Notes: generated by a model not told the origin, from the sequence alone. Counted from the stretch's first letter, positions 35,115-46,556 are shown. The stretch is DNA of 64,000 nt from Spinacia oleracea (GCF_020520425.1 NC_079490.1:37406723-37470722); one strand, 5' to 3'. Made by a program: numbers and translations.

Positions 35115-36268
35115 ATAAGGTTTCATGGATTTAATTGGGATTATTATTTACATTAAAAACTATTAATTTCTAATTAATTAAAACGAATTAAAATTAAAAA
35201 TATATTGCTGAAATTTAACGAGCATGGTGATTAATTAAAGGTTATTATTTTAATATCGGGAGAGACTTTTAGTTGAGTAGATTGGAATCATATGGTGGCT
35301 CCATTAATTAAGTACTCGAGGTACATACAAGTGTTGGAAAACCCAATTATTCATGTGTGTCCATGTTACGTATGTGATTGATTTGTGATTCATGTTACTT
35401 GGATGTTGATCATGTTTGATTGTATGGCAAGCATGTTTATTTAAGAGTTATATTTGTTTAATTGGTTGAGGCATGTTATCCAAGTATGGTTTATGTATGT
35501 ATTGTTTATATGCATGCAAATAGTTTTATTTATGCTTTGTAAGTAATGTCAAACATGTTTATTTAAGAGTTATATTTGTTGAATTGGTTGAGCAAGAATG
35601 TTATCCAAGTATGGTTTATGTATGTATTATTTATATGCATGCAAAGAGTTTTATTTATGTTTTGTACATAATGTCAGGCTTGTTGATGAGTTTTATTTAT
35701 GCTTTGTACGTAATGTCAAGCATGTTAAGGAGTTCATTTGTTCTATGTACGTAATGTCAATCATTCAAGGAGAGTTTAAGTTTATTCGTGCCTAGGGGCA
35801 CAACCCTCATGTTAACTTGATCATGACGGGAGCTCACATGTTAATATAATAATGTTGAGAAGGAGGAAAGGATAAGTATTTATTCGTGTATTTCATGACT
35901 CAACCCTAATGTTAATTCAGTCATGATAGGAGCTCTCATGTTAATCATGCTAAGAAGAGTAGAAAAGAATTAATAATTGAAAGTCCTAAAGGATTCTAAA
36001 AGAAGAAATATTTGTTTATTTAATTGATGAACATTTTATTTAATTGTGTCTTGAGTCGGCCTTTTAAGTAAAATATTAAGAAAGTAAAGTAAAATAGGAT
36101 AACATTCAAAAGTCTTGGAACATATGCACCTCGAGTATAACAGAGGAAGTACTCGGCCTCAGTGTCGGCCTCAGTGTCGCTTACTCCTAATTGTAATACA
36201 AGACTTTGTATTATTTTGTTATATGTTTGAATTCCATCACATTACATGTGGCACAGGTTATTAGTTAT

Positions 36269-38036
36269 TGATTAATTAAAAAGTAATACCGCAAGTGCAA
36301 GTGTCTATTGTTAGCAGATACTTAGCAAATACGGGTTAATCCCACAGGGAGGCAAGTTCTATTAGTTTTTGCCTAATTATATAAACTATTTCAATGAACG
36401 AAAGGTTATTTTTGGATTCATTAATTACCAAACTAAAGAAATAATATAAATGTAGGATTTATCAATGAATTAAAGGTCTACGGCGTACGATCGGTCCACC
36501 ATGCTTATGCTAATCCAAGAATACAAATAAATCCGGAAATAAATAAACTAGGCCAAGTAATTAAAGTACATGTTAATCCTACGGTCGGGTCTTAACACTT
36601 TCAATCCAACATATGCAGTACGATCAGTAACATGATCAGAATTGCAAATCGCACCACGCCTCAAAAAATACGATCTTTCAATTCTAATTCCTATTAGCTA
36701 GATAATCAATTCACGATACTGGCCAATTACATGAATCAACAATTAAGAACAAATCAATTAGAATTACTCAAGAATAACCTATAAATTAACAAACTTTAAT
36801 GCATAACAATCATGGTATAAACAGGGCTTCCCTTACTTAGCCCTGGAAAATGACTACTCGCTCATAATTAAATTAACAAGCATGAAATAAGCAATAAAGA
36901 CGAATTTCATAATCAAATTAAGGACAAATTAATCTAAGGAACGAAAATAATAAAATGAATAAAAGCAAAAGAAATTATGAAATTACCTCTAAATTGATGA
37001 AGGAAAGAAATAAGAAAATAGGGTTCAACAATGGAAGAGAGAAAATAATAATTAACGTCTATTGAGAATTCTAGGAAAATAAAGCATGGGGGAAATAAAT
37101 TAATTCCCTTGAAGTATATATAGTTTCTATTTTCTAAACTAAAATAAAAAAAATTAAAAATTAAGAAATTAAAAATTAGAAGTCGTCGATGATTGGTTGA
37201 TGGAAGATGACGTGGCAATGAAACCCGGGCACGACAAAACCGCCTAGGAAATGCACGAGTCGCAAAAGCTGGCGAAGCATGGGAACGAGGGATCTCTCGT
37301 GCCATCCCTCACTGCTGGAAGCATCTATCGCTGGGAAAGCTAATGGGCACGCGCACAGAATGGAAGAGGGCAGCGTGAGATCCCTCATTGGGCATCGAGT
37401 GATCCCTCGCTAGGAGCTGCTGTGCGCGACAAAATTGGTGCGGGTAGCAAGGAGTTAGTGTAGTGAGAATCCCTCGCTGGGTGTCGAGCTTCCTCGATGG
37501 CCATCGGATGATCCCTCGTTGAGAGCTGCACGTGATGAAGATTGGTGGGTTGTGGGAGTATCGGATAGTCGAGTCACCTTTGTTCATGTAATAACTCTTG
37601 TTCTGCAATGCCCCTAGGGACGTGTAACCTATCGTTGGAGAACTCTATAAGCCTACTTTCTAGCCTAATCTAAATTGTCTCATTCTGATATGCAGATCTT
37701 GAGATATCATCAAAAGAGTGAACGCTTGTCCGTTTTGATGCTTAGAAAAAACAACGTTTAGCTTTGTTGTTGACTCAAAATTATCCCTAGAGACATGTAA
37801 TGATCTTCGAGTCAACATCCCATCCGTTCATCATCTAAATCAACTCTGAACACTCCGAAAGCATCCAAAAACCGTAAAATCACCTGAAATATTAAAAAAA
37901 ACACAAACATGGAGTAATAGAGTACGATAACGACAACTTATGCAAGTGTGACCCTAAATGCAACTACAATGAGGTGAATGCCTAGAAATGTAACCTAAGT
38001 GACGCCTAAAATACCATATACAAATGTGATTTATCA
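36269..38036 (-). mobile_element. Solo LTR, 1.77 kb, minus orientation
   Basis: GTTAT is duplicated at 36264-36268 and 38037-38041. On the minus strand it starts TGATAAATCACATTTG and ends near TTGCGGTATTACTTTTTAATTAATCA, with a TATATATA box at about 37113-37122. No internal retroviral-type genes are present. The style of the ends suggests a Ty3/gypsy element (Athila-like is a guess). GC-richer repeats of GATCCCTCGYTGGG type at 37280-37530 give only chance frames. Confidence 0.75.
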
Positions 38037-38668
38037 GTTATTTAGTGTTCAGTCGCTCCCAACACTAGTCCATTTTGGACACAAGGAGGAAGGAAACCCG
38101 TTAGATGCTTATTCAAATCTTAGTAAAATCGTAAAGTCAAGAGTCGTGTTGAGTCTTGTCATATTGATGTTGAAATATTTATGGATGTGGCTTTTTCATG
38201 CGAAGTTAGTTATTTAATTTGGAGTGAAGCATGATTGTTTTAGGCTTTTCTTTAGCTTGTAAGTACTCATCTTTTGTTGATTACGTGCGTTCATGTGTTT
38301 TTTGTCACGGCATATTACTTAATGACCCTATTATGATACATCAATTGCACTTGCATTGTTGGTGAGTAGTACTTTCTAAGCAGGACTTATAGAGGTAGCT
38401 TGCAAGCGATGTTATGTCAACATTCGGGATTGGGAAGTTGAGAGTGTTTTATTCATGCATGTTTTACACTCTTGAATTTAATAAATTTCTAGACAATGAT
38501 TAGTTAATTTATTTTGTTCTAAAGTTGGATTTTGGTTTGAGCCTTTATGGTTCCACTGCGTAATTCTGGTACTAGGCTTAACCGTTATCACGGTGGCGGT
38601 AATATTCTATATTTAAGCAAGAAAAATATTTTTATAAAAGTAAGGAATTGTTTGAGTGTTATAGGAGG

Positions 38669-39770
38669 GCGGCGCTTGTGGGTGGTTAACGGTTTAGTGG
38701 GGGGAAGAGGAGAGAGGAGATTGGTGTTTATGAGTTGCGTGTGTGGTGGAGGTGCTAGTGTTGGAGGTTGAGGTTGTGAAGGTTGCTTCTGTTGCTAGAG
38801 GTGGAGGTTGCTGGAGGCAAGGAAACCAGGCATGTTTGGAGAGATGATGGTGTGAGTGTGGTGAAATTTAAGTGAGTGCAGTGTAGTTTAAGTGATGTGG
38901 TGAATTTTAAGTTGTGTAGCGCCGAGTAACGAGATAAACACACAATTTCGATGCCTTTGCACAGAAAACTAAAATTTCATGTGTTTTTGCAAATAACAAC
39001 CATGTATGTTAAACATTGTAAATGGTAATAATACAATGAAAGAGAGATTTCAAATCATACGAGTCATGTGTAAGGGATTAAAGTTGAGTTTGATTAAACA
39101 TAGAAATATTTTATAAAAAGAACATGATCTAACTCTTAGAATAAAAGAAATGTAAAAATTAAAAATGTTTAGTAAAAGATACGATATTTAGCACAACCAC
39201 ATATATAATAAAAGAAATATATCTTTAAATTGGGTCACGTGTGAGAGTTGAAGTGACATTTAACTTTTAAAGATCACTTTGTGATGGATTTTATTATGTC
39301 CATAACTAAAGTTTGATAAAAAAAAATGGAAATATAAAAATAATACAATCATGATCCTAACTCCTGGAATAATGCAATGTAAATATTAAAACTTAAAAGT
39401 TTATAGTTAAAAATGCTTTAGCACGAATGTTTTCATATTTTGCACAAATAAAGTTTGATTAAAAATGGAACTCTAAAAAAATATAACAATCATGATCCTA
39501 ATTCTTGGAATTAATACAATGTAAATATTAAAAATATATAGTTAAAAATGTTTTAGCACGAAATGTTTTCACATTTTGCAAAAATAAAGTTTGATTTAAA
39601 ATGGAAATCTTAAAAATAAAACAATCATGATCCCAACTCTTAGAATTAAATGAAATATAAATATTTAAATACATAGTTAAAGATGTTTTAGCACAAAATG
39701 TTTTCACATTTCGTACAAACATGTTAAACAATATGAAAATTTTATTTATTAAGCTCAACGTTTATTTATT
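38669..39770 (+). repeat. Inverted-repeat arm, inner left part with tandem units
   Basis: It resumes the arm broken at 28534 (GCGCTTGTGGGTGGTTAACGG) and pairs with about 40430-41225. From 39300 to 39720 a unit of roughly 115-130 bp (AAAGTTTGATTAAAAATGGAA, then AATCATGATCCTAACTCTTGG, then TTTTAGCACGAAATG) occurs three times or more. Confidence 0.8.
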
Positions 39771-40429
39771 TAATCTCAACTTTTATTCATTTAAGGAAAA
39801 ATTTTATCTATCTAAGCTTTAAGCTCAACTTTTACTCATTTACGCTCAACGATTTAAGGTATTTTTAATATATTCATTGTGTTTTAAATATCCATTTCAA
39901 TTCTCATTTTATTTAGTCCTTTTTATTATTTATATATTAATTTTTTTTATTATAGTGTTTTTATGCATTTTGATTATTATTTTACTAGTTTAATTGGTTT
40001 CTTTTGTTCCTACATAGCATATTTTCAAATTTTCAAATTTCCAAATTTCATAATTAATTTCTTGTGTTTAATTGATTGTTGTTCATTATTGTTTACTACT
40101 AAGTATTTACTAACTACTCATTTTACGTGTTTTCTTTGTAAGGAAATAACTAAGATGTATGTTGGACATTACCATTTACCACTACGCATAGTAATTATCG
40201 TTTAAAACTTAATGAAAGATAAACTGTATGCTTACAATAAATTATAATACAATAAAATAGAGATTTAAACCATATGACTCATGAGTTAGTGTTTAAGTTT
40301 TATTGGATTAATTAAAAATTAAAATCTTAAAAATAAAAACAACCATTGTCCTAACTCCTTTTTTTAATGTGAAATAAAAATCTTAAAATTAAAAACAACC
40401 ATTGTCCTAATTCTTTTTTTTTTAACGTG
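39771..40429. other. Central spacer of the inverted-repeat element
   Basis: AT-rich sequence between the two arms, with a few TTTATTYATTTAAGCTCAAC repeats at 39750-39850. The 80-residue open frame at 39963-40205 has no recognisable family and is probably chance. Confidence 0.4.
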
Positions 40430-41932
40430 ACCATGGTCCTAATTCTCGGAATTAAATAAAATGCAAATATTAAAAATATATATAGTTAAAGATGTTTTAG
40501 CACGAAATATTTTCGTGCTAATTAAAACATCTATAACTATATATTTTTAATATTTTTATTTCATTTATTTCCAAGAGTTAAGATCGTGATTGTTTTATTT
40601 TTAAGAATTCTATTTTTAATCAAACTTTTTTTTTGTGCAAAATATGAAATTTTTTGGTGCTAAAACATTTTTAACTTATATATTTTTAATATTTACATTG
40701 CATTAATTGCAAGAGTTATGATTATGATTGTTTTATTTTTAAGATTTTCATTTTCAATCAAACTTTAGTTACGGGCATAATAAAATCCATTAGAAAGTTG
40801 TCTTTTAAAGTTAACGTCATCTCAACTCTCACACGTGACCTGAGTTATAATTGCTTTTCTTCTATATTGTACGTGGTTGTGCAAAATATCGTATCTTTTA
40901 CTAAATATTTTTAATTTTGTCGAGTGTTAAAAGTATTTATATTGATGAGTTACATTTTCTTTAATTAGAATTTGTGTGGTTGTCTCGTTGCTCGTCGCTA
41001 CAAAACTTAGACTTCACCACACTCACTTAAAACACACCACTCACTTACACTTTACCACACTCACACCATCATCTCTCCAAACATGTCTGGTTTCCCTGCC
41101 TCCACCAACCTCCACCACCAGCAACCTTCACCACTTGCAACCTCCACCAACAGCACTTCCACCACACGCGCAACTCACAAATATCAACCCCTTTTTGCCC
41201 CGCTAGACCGTTGACCACCCACAAGCACTGGCTTCCTGTCTCCCCCTCCCCGACCCAAATCTCCCCGCCGCCAATCAATTATACTCTCTTCCTTGTTTCG
41301 CTGCCACGTCGACCCCGCCCAACACCACTATTACTCACGTAACTCTCACCCTCTCAGTCTCTACTAGATCTAGCGATATACTCGCTTCCTCATTGCGCAG
41401 CCACGTACCCTTACGCTGCCAAACACCACCATCACTCACGCAAGGTCTCCCTCTCAGCCTCCTTCCTCACCCTTCCTATCTTGGTTGCAATTAATTTTTC
41501 ATAAATTTCATATTTTTTTTGGCAATTAATTAAATATGCTCTATTAATTTTCTGAATTTAATAGAAGGAAGCATAATTTTTTAGAAGGAAAATGGACTTT
41601 TGTAAGGATCTTTAAAAGATAGGAAAGGATAATTTTTGATAATTTTCCAGAACTTAATTTTGGTAAATATGATAATATTTTATTTTCAGAATTTAATCTG
41701 ATTTTTTTTTTTTGCTGAAATATTTAAAAGAAATAATTATTAAGAAAGAAACCATACTTTTTATTTTTGGTGAAAATGTTTTTATAACATTTCAGAAATA
41801 ATAAAATTGCTTTTAAGCTGATAAACAAAAAGGATAAAAGAAAAGAAAAAACATTTAAGATAAAAAAGAAAAGGAGAAAGAAAAGAAAAATGAAGGTTTA
41901 GGCTTCAATTTACTATGAGCTTGGAATTCTCA
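40430..41932 (-). repeat. Inverted-repeat arm, right
   Basis: Reverse complement of the left arm parts. It contains a compact self-complementary segment at about 40455-40555 around TAGCACGAAATATTTTCGTGCTA, which adds a local hairpin near the inner end of the arm. Confidence 0.8.
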
Positions 41933-41943
41933 CACCTTCTAGG

Positions 41944-42025
41944 TGCACAGAATATGGTTTATTTTAACCTTCTCTCAGGAGTTTCTCCGATCCTTCAATT
42001 CCTCACATTTTTGTGCTACGTACCA
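41944..42025 (-). pseudogene. 5'-most visible piece of the gypsy integrase relic
   Basis: On the minus strand it encodes the segment just before the zinc-binding motif (PYSVH at the border, preceded by a degenerate ELK...REG stretch with stops). It joins in frame to 27830 if the inverted-repeat element and one target duplication are ignored. At about 42025-42040 the sequence changes to 5S rDNA spacer, so the element is truncated there. Confidence 0.65.
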
Positions 42026-42234
42026 TCTTCCCTTATATCCCAAACTACCATCCCCCTAAAATCTCAACAAACCAATCTGACCCCTCTTTTCTTCGAAATT
42101 TCGTAACCTTGCGCCGGTTCTCGAAACTCCGTCATTTTTTTTTTCAAGTTCATCATTTCTCTGAGACCTACGCTCCGCAACCTTGTTTACCTCAACACGA
42201 AGCACCATCATAAAAAACGGAATTTGGTGAAAAA

Positions 42235-42352
42235 GAGTGCAACACGAGGACTTCCCAAGAGGTCACTCATCCTAGTACTATTTTGGCCAAAGCACGCTTA
42301 ACTGCAAAGTTTTGATAGGATCTGGTGCATTAGTGTTGGTATGATCGCACCC
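42235..42352 (-). rRNA. 5S rRNA-like gene, copy 1 (degenerate)
   Basis: On the minus strand it starts GGGTGCGATCATACC and ends at GTGTTGCACTC, 118 nt, close to the usual 120 nt. About ten changes from the plant 5S consensus include ones in the internal control region (GATCCTATCAAAACTTTGCA in place of the usual core). A T run follows the 3' end and a TTATAGC TATA-like element lies about 30 bp upstream. Probably a pseudogene. Confidence 0.85.
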
Positions 42353-42599
42353 AAACACTTATTGCGCTACTTTTGCTATAACCCAAACCTCCCCTCTCAT
42401 CAACTTAAATCGTAGGACTTGGTATAGGCAGATCAGGGGCGACCCCTTTTTTATTCGGAATGTCGTAACTTTGCGCCCAGTTCTTTGAACTCCTCCATTT
42501 TTTTTCAAAGTCATTATTTCTCCAAGACTTATGCTCCCAAACCTCGTTTTATCTCAAAATGAAGCACCATGGTCCGGAAAAAATGAATTTGGCGAAAAA
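42353..42599 (-). repeat. 5S rDNA spacer
   Basis: This 247-bp spacer is similar to those at about 42040-42234 and 42875-43090 (shared GACCCC, TTCGGAATGTCGTAAC, CTCCGCCATTTTTTTT and TTATTTCTC blocks). This shows that the copies derive from a tandem rDNA array and not from independent 5S-derived insertions. Confidence 0.75.
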
Positions 42600-42708
42600 G
42601 GGTGCAACACGAGGACTTCACCTATCCTAGTAATACTGTCGCCCAAAGAACGCTTAATTGCGGAGTTCTGATGGGATCCAGTGCATTAGTGGTAGTATGA
42701 TCGTACCC
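42600..42708 (-). rRNA. 5S rRNA-like gene, copy 2 (internal deletion)
   Basis: On the minus strand it starts GGGTACGATCATACT. The central control region is well kept (GGATCCCATCAGAACTCCGC). About 10 bp are missing in the 3' third (the GGGTGACCTCCTGGGA region of the consensus), leaving 109 nt. A pseudogene. Confidence 0.85.
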
Positions 42709-42756
42709 AAACACTTACTGCGCTAAATTTGTTATAACCGAAATTTGGCAAAAAAG

Positions 42757-42874
42757 AGGTAAAACACAAAGACTTCCCAGGAGGTCACCCATCCTAGTAC
42801 TACGCTCACGCAACCACGCTTAACAACGGAGTTTTAATGGGATCTCGTGCATTAGTAGTGGTATGATCGCACCC
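42757..42874 (-). rRNA. 5S rRNA-like gene, copy 3 (degenerate)
   Basis: 118 nt on the minus strand, starting GGGTGCGATCATACC and ending GTGTTTTACCTC. The 3' half (GGATGGGTGACCTCCTGGGA) is close to consensus; the 5' half carries several substitutions. Only 48 bp separate it from copy 2, so a spacer deletion has occurred. Confidence 0.85.
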
Positions 42875-43100
42875 AAAAACTTACTGCGTTAATTTTGTTA
42901 TAACCCATCGCTCCCCTCTCAGCAACCCAAATCCGACCCCATTTTTCTTCGGAATGTCATAACCTTGCGACATTTTCTCAGAACTCCGCCATTTTTTTTC
43001 GAAATTCATTATTTCTCTGAGACCAACGCTTCGCAACAACAAACCTCAAGGCGATATCGTAAAAAAAGAAACTGAATTTGGAGAAAAAGGGCATATTATA
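42875..43100 (-). repeat. 5S rDNA spacer, truncated array end
   Basis: Spacer sequence like that of the other units, ending in AATTTGGAGAAAAAGGGCA. A fourth 5S gene would begin here but is replaced by unrelated sequence. Confidence 0.65.
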
Positions 43101-43483
43101 ACTCTTGCCGCAAAAGCAAAGGAGCAACTTACAACAGCAGAGGAAGAGCATGCTATTCAACATTCATTAATATCACATATTCAACAAGATGGATGCACCC
43201 TGAATTGTTAGAGGCTCCAGTATAGATTAAAAGAGTTAAGCTAAAGGGAGGGGGGGAGAGAGAGATAAAACGTATTTACCTCCTACAAAGTACAACGAAC
43301 AAGTAACATACAACCAACTAAATATATGAAGGATGCCTAGCTTCCGAGATTTACTCTTGTTGCCATTAGACATATGAAAATGTCATACAAGGGGATTCAG
43401 AAGAATTGTGAGGATTATGTACAACATATGACATACAAAAATAGTAATGTGTAGTTTCCTAGGTTAACTCTTGTTGCCCCGAG
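43101..43483. other. Stretch without a recognised gene
   Basis: It joins the 5S remnant to the 3' end of the transposon-derived gene. A short GGGAGGGGGGGAGAGAGAG purine run lies at about 43247-43266, which might be a polypurine tract, but no matching LTR start was found. Confidence 0.3.
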
Positions 43484-46104
43484 TTAATTGGACCAGTACC
43501 GTCGGCAGGTGGAGGCAAAGGCTGAGTAGACGTACCCCGGCCCATCTTGGACTGGCGAGTTTACTTCCTCGCTTTCAACATCAGAGTCCTCGAAGCCGGG
43601 AGGAGGAAGGCCCAATTTCTCAGCAGCAATGATAGCACCCTGTTTCTCCATACGCCGCTCAAACCAGGCAAACAAAAACTCGTCCATGCATGCATCCCAG
43701 GCACGGCGAGTCTTCTCCCTCGTCTCGGCCTCAGCTTTCTTAGCTTCAGCCTTGACCTTGGCCAGCTCGAATTGTGCGGCAGAAACAAGCTCCTCTAGAT
43801 GGGTTGCCTGCTGCCTCAGAGATGCCGCCTCTTTGATCTTGGCCTCGGCCTCTTTGATGTAGGATTGGGAAGAGAGGGCTTCAGCATTCAGAGTATCAAT
43901 AGCAAGTATTTGCTCATTAATTTCGGTCAAATACTTCTTATTCTCACTCCGAAGGACGACAAGCTCCTTATTTTGAGCTTCTATTGTCTCCGGCATTTCC
44001 AGCCAAACCTTCTCCACCGTCACCATGGCATAGTCTCCGACGTTGGTAGCCTTGTGCACCTGTCTCTGGAGCCGACTTGTGACGACAGCCCGCCAACGCT
44101 TGAAGCCCTCGGCCTTGATCATCAACTATAAACAAGAATGAATGAGTTAGAAATAATAGTAAGTTTCAAAATGGGACAGGGATAAATTAATCTACTCACA
44201 TCCAAAAGAGCCGCCTGCATGGCCCCAAACTGAGCATCTGCCGCTGGAGGAAACTGCTCCACATACTCCTTGGGCACGACCTTGAACATGGTCGAAATGA
44301 TCTTGGCCTTGTCCCTCGAGGAAAAATTCCTTGAGGGGTATGTCGCGAATTTCCTCGTCACCCATCGCCTGCCGATCAAGAGCTGAATCAAAAAGTAGGG
44401 ACCGTCAATTAATTTGAATTAGTTTGGCTATAATAGCGAAATAATATCAAAGCATAACTGGAGCTTACCGCTGTCCTCGTTGTCCCACTGACGAGATGCC
44501 TCCAGAGCCTAAGTCTTGGGTGATTCGTCTTCTCCATCGAGATTGAAGGGACCCCCCTTCTTAGGAGCGACCTCCCGCCTAGTATCCTCCCTCCTTACCG
44601 AACCTTCCGTCGGAGGATGTTTCCTCTGAGGCGTCACCTCCATCGAAATCACCTCGACCGGAGATTCGGCACAACGTCCTCCTTTTTGGGGTATTTTATC
44701 CCTGCCTTGACTCTAGGACGCTTCCCCGCTGTAAAAGTTGGCCTATCATCCGCCTTGCTCTTGGGGCCAGCCTGACCCTTCTCACCCTTCTACACACAAA
44801 AACAGAAAATAAAAGCTAAGGAAACACCAAGTACCCAAAACGATTCACAAGGAGAAAGACTCACTTTCGCAGGTGGATCCCCGACAATCCCTTTCAGCTT
44901 CTGCTCCACCATTTGAGTCAGCCATTCCTTGGTGCCGACTTGACCTTTTTCAGCAGATGGGAGCTTAGACATGGCAACGGCTGGACAAAAATAAACGTTT
45001 AGTAGAACAAACATAAATCATATGAATTAAGCAAAGCCGCCCCAGATACCTTGGTCTAACCCATGGTCTAAACAACGGCCGCTAGAAACACCAGATCCTT
45101 AAACTAGGAACAGGAAGGAAGCCAGGACTTTGGAATATTGAGAGTTTTACCCCTCACAGCCAATGTATCAGCTTGAAATTTGACCGCAATCTGGTCCCAC
45201 TCCTGCTTGGTCAGAGCCGGCAACTCCTCACTTACCCCTGTGAAGCGAGGCTCCAGTTGCCACCGGCTAAATTTCAGCTCCATCTCCTAGTCTGCTGTCC
45301 ACATCACCACCCACCTTAATCTCCAGAGGTGATGTTTGGACGGCTTGTCAAAGGTGGTGGCATACTAACCCCTATTTGCCAACTGGATCCATCCTTCGGC
45401 TCCTTTAGCCTTAATTTTGAAGACGAACCAGCCTAAGGAAAGCATTGAAAGCAGGTTTCAAACCCATCAACTCGCACTTGGCCACATACCCCAATATGCT
45501 CCACCAAGAGTTGGGGGTCAGCTGGCATAAGCCGAGGCCAAATCCTTCCAGAACCTCCTCCACAAAAGGGTGGACGGGAAAGCGTATGCCGCTCCTTAAC
45601 GCTCCGCTATACACATGGAACTCATCGGGGCCCACATCATAGATAGTTGAGGTATCACTAGCCGGCAGTCTCATCGCATACCCCGTACCATTATTCATAC
45701 GGTCGACATACCCTTCTCCATGTTTCTCCAACCACTTCATCCACTTGGGATCCACACGGATCTGATTCGCTAGGAGTTCAGCATTATCCCCTCTTATCTC
45801 AGTTGCGACAACTTTGAGGCTCTTCAGTAGCCTCAAACTCAACTCCACCGTCGCTCTCCTCTTTCTTCGACTCCTCAAGCGAATTGGCAGGGCGAGTAGA
45901 CGGACCGGAATCCTCCGTCTCTTACATCCAAAACTCGTCAAAATAGGTATTTGCATGACGAGAGCTTTGAGCTTCGCCTGGAGGAGTATGGCTTAACTCT
46001 CCCGCCTGCACTCTAATGGATCTCCCTTCTGAGAAAGAAGGGTCTATCGGTTGTCCCTTCAGCCGTAAATCAACTATGTTAACCGTCTTTTTCGTCCTCG
46101 CCAT
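43484..46104 (-). pseudogene. Transposon-derived gene with Transposase_28-like domain and coiled coil
   Basis: Decayed multi-exon gene of the plant 'putative gypsy-type transposon' kind. It starts MARTKKTVNIVDLRLKGQP (46104), then meets an in-frame TAA after DEFWM and a frameshift. The Transposase_28-like block is at 45780-45411 (FPVHPFVEEVLEGFGLGLCQ, then SWWSILGYVAKCELMGLKP). The next block, 45410-45150, keeps WIQLANRG and LTKQEWDQIAVKF but has stops. Further pieces are 44980-44867 and 44391-44195. The last exon, 44125-43484, is a long Ala/Glu/Lys-rich coiled coil ending FASTCRRYWSN. Function of the family is not established; it is usually found in LTR-type elements as a gag-like protein. 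The stops make this copy non-functional. Confidence 0.7.
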
Positions 46105-46529
46105 GTTATCTTACATAAGAGGCATCATGGGAGGCCGGACTTAACGACGAGCTAAAAAATGAGGGATATTGGTGCGGCACAGATCAGACCACCATATCCA
46201 TAAGTTCCAACCTTAAGACCCGAGAACCGAGGTACCGTCAATATAACTGAAGGCCCTAAATTGATAAAAACAAAATGCCGACTGAGGGCTGGCAAGAAAA
46301 GTATGAATTAAAGAGTAAGTTCAAACATAAAGCATAAGGGTTTACCTTGAAAAATGCTGAAGCAGATAACTAAGAAATTGGGCGGCGGAAAAATGAATCG
46401 AACGGCGGTGAGAAGGGCATTCGTCCTCCTTGTTGACTACAAACCTAGGGAAGCACATATTTCTCTCTAGAAATTTCTCTCTCTAAAGATGGGGAAGTAA
46501 AAAACGTAAAAGTGAAAGAAAAAAAAATT

Positions 46530-46556
46530 ACCCTCCCTTTATAGGGAGGGGCAACA
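46530..46556 (-). promoter_or_regulatory. TATA box of the transposon-derived gene
   Basis: On the minus strand CCCTCCCTATAAAGGGAGGG is a GC-flanked TATA box in a near-palindrome. It lies about 430 bp upstream of the first ATG, with a leader that contains a likely donor (TTTTTCAAG|GTAAACC at about 46350). Confidence 0.5.

Larger units (their letters stand above)
28535..38663 (+). mobile_element. Large solo LTR of chromovirus type, split by two later insertions
   Basis: It starts TGTAGTACCCCGTATT at 28535 and ends TTGTTTGAGTGTTATA at 38663. GGAGG is duplicated at 28530-28534 and 38664-38668, and the inverted-repeat arm is continuous across the gap. Without the nested elements (29624-35114 and 36269-38036) the remaining sequence is about 2.86 kb. 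It has one start, one end and no pol, so it is best read as a solo LTR. A TATA box (CCTATAAATG) lies at about 28867, followed by a CT-rich leader. The final A of TGTTATA in place of the usual TGTTACA looks like a point mutation. Confidence 0.75.
27831..41932. mobile_element. Giant inverted-repeat (foldback) element, possibly Mutator-like
   Basis: The left arm is 27831-28534 plus 38669 to about 39770. The right arm is about 40430-41932, its diverged reverse complement (roughly 75-80% by eye). Before later insertions the arms were about 1.5-1.8 kb, with a central spacer of about 0.7 kb. CACCTTCTAGG occurs directly at both outer borders (27820-27830 and 41933-41943). The gypsy integrase frame is continuous across the two flanks, so this is a true insertion with a 9-11-bp duplication, the length typical of Mutator-like elements. 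No transposase is visible. Inner arm parts contain tandem units of about 115-130 bp. Confidence 0.8.

Noticed and set aside
36934..37608. Three overlapping minus-strand frames.
   Set aside because: They fall inside a solo LTR around its TATA box and consist partly of GATCCCTCG repeats.
42235..42874. The 5S-like sequences as Cassandra elements, which carry 5S in short LTRs.
   Set aside because: Three tandem units with homologous long spacers, T-rich 3' ends and TATA-like upstream sequence fit an rDNA array. No TG..CA LTR ends were seen.
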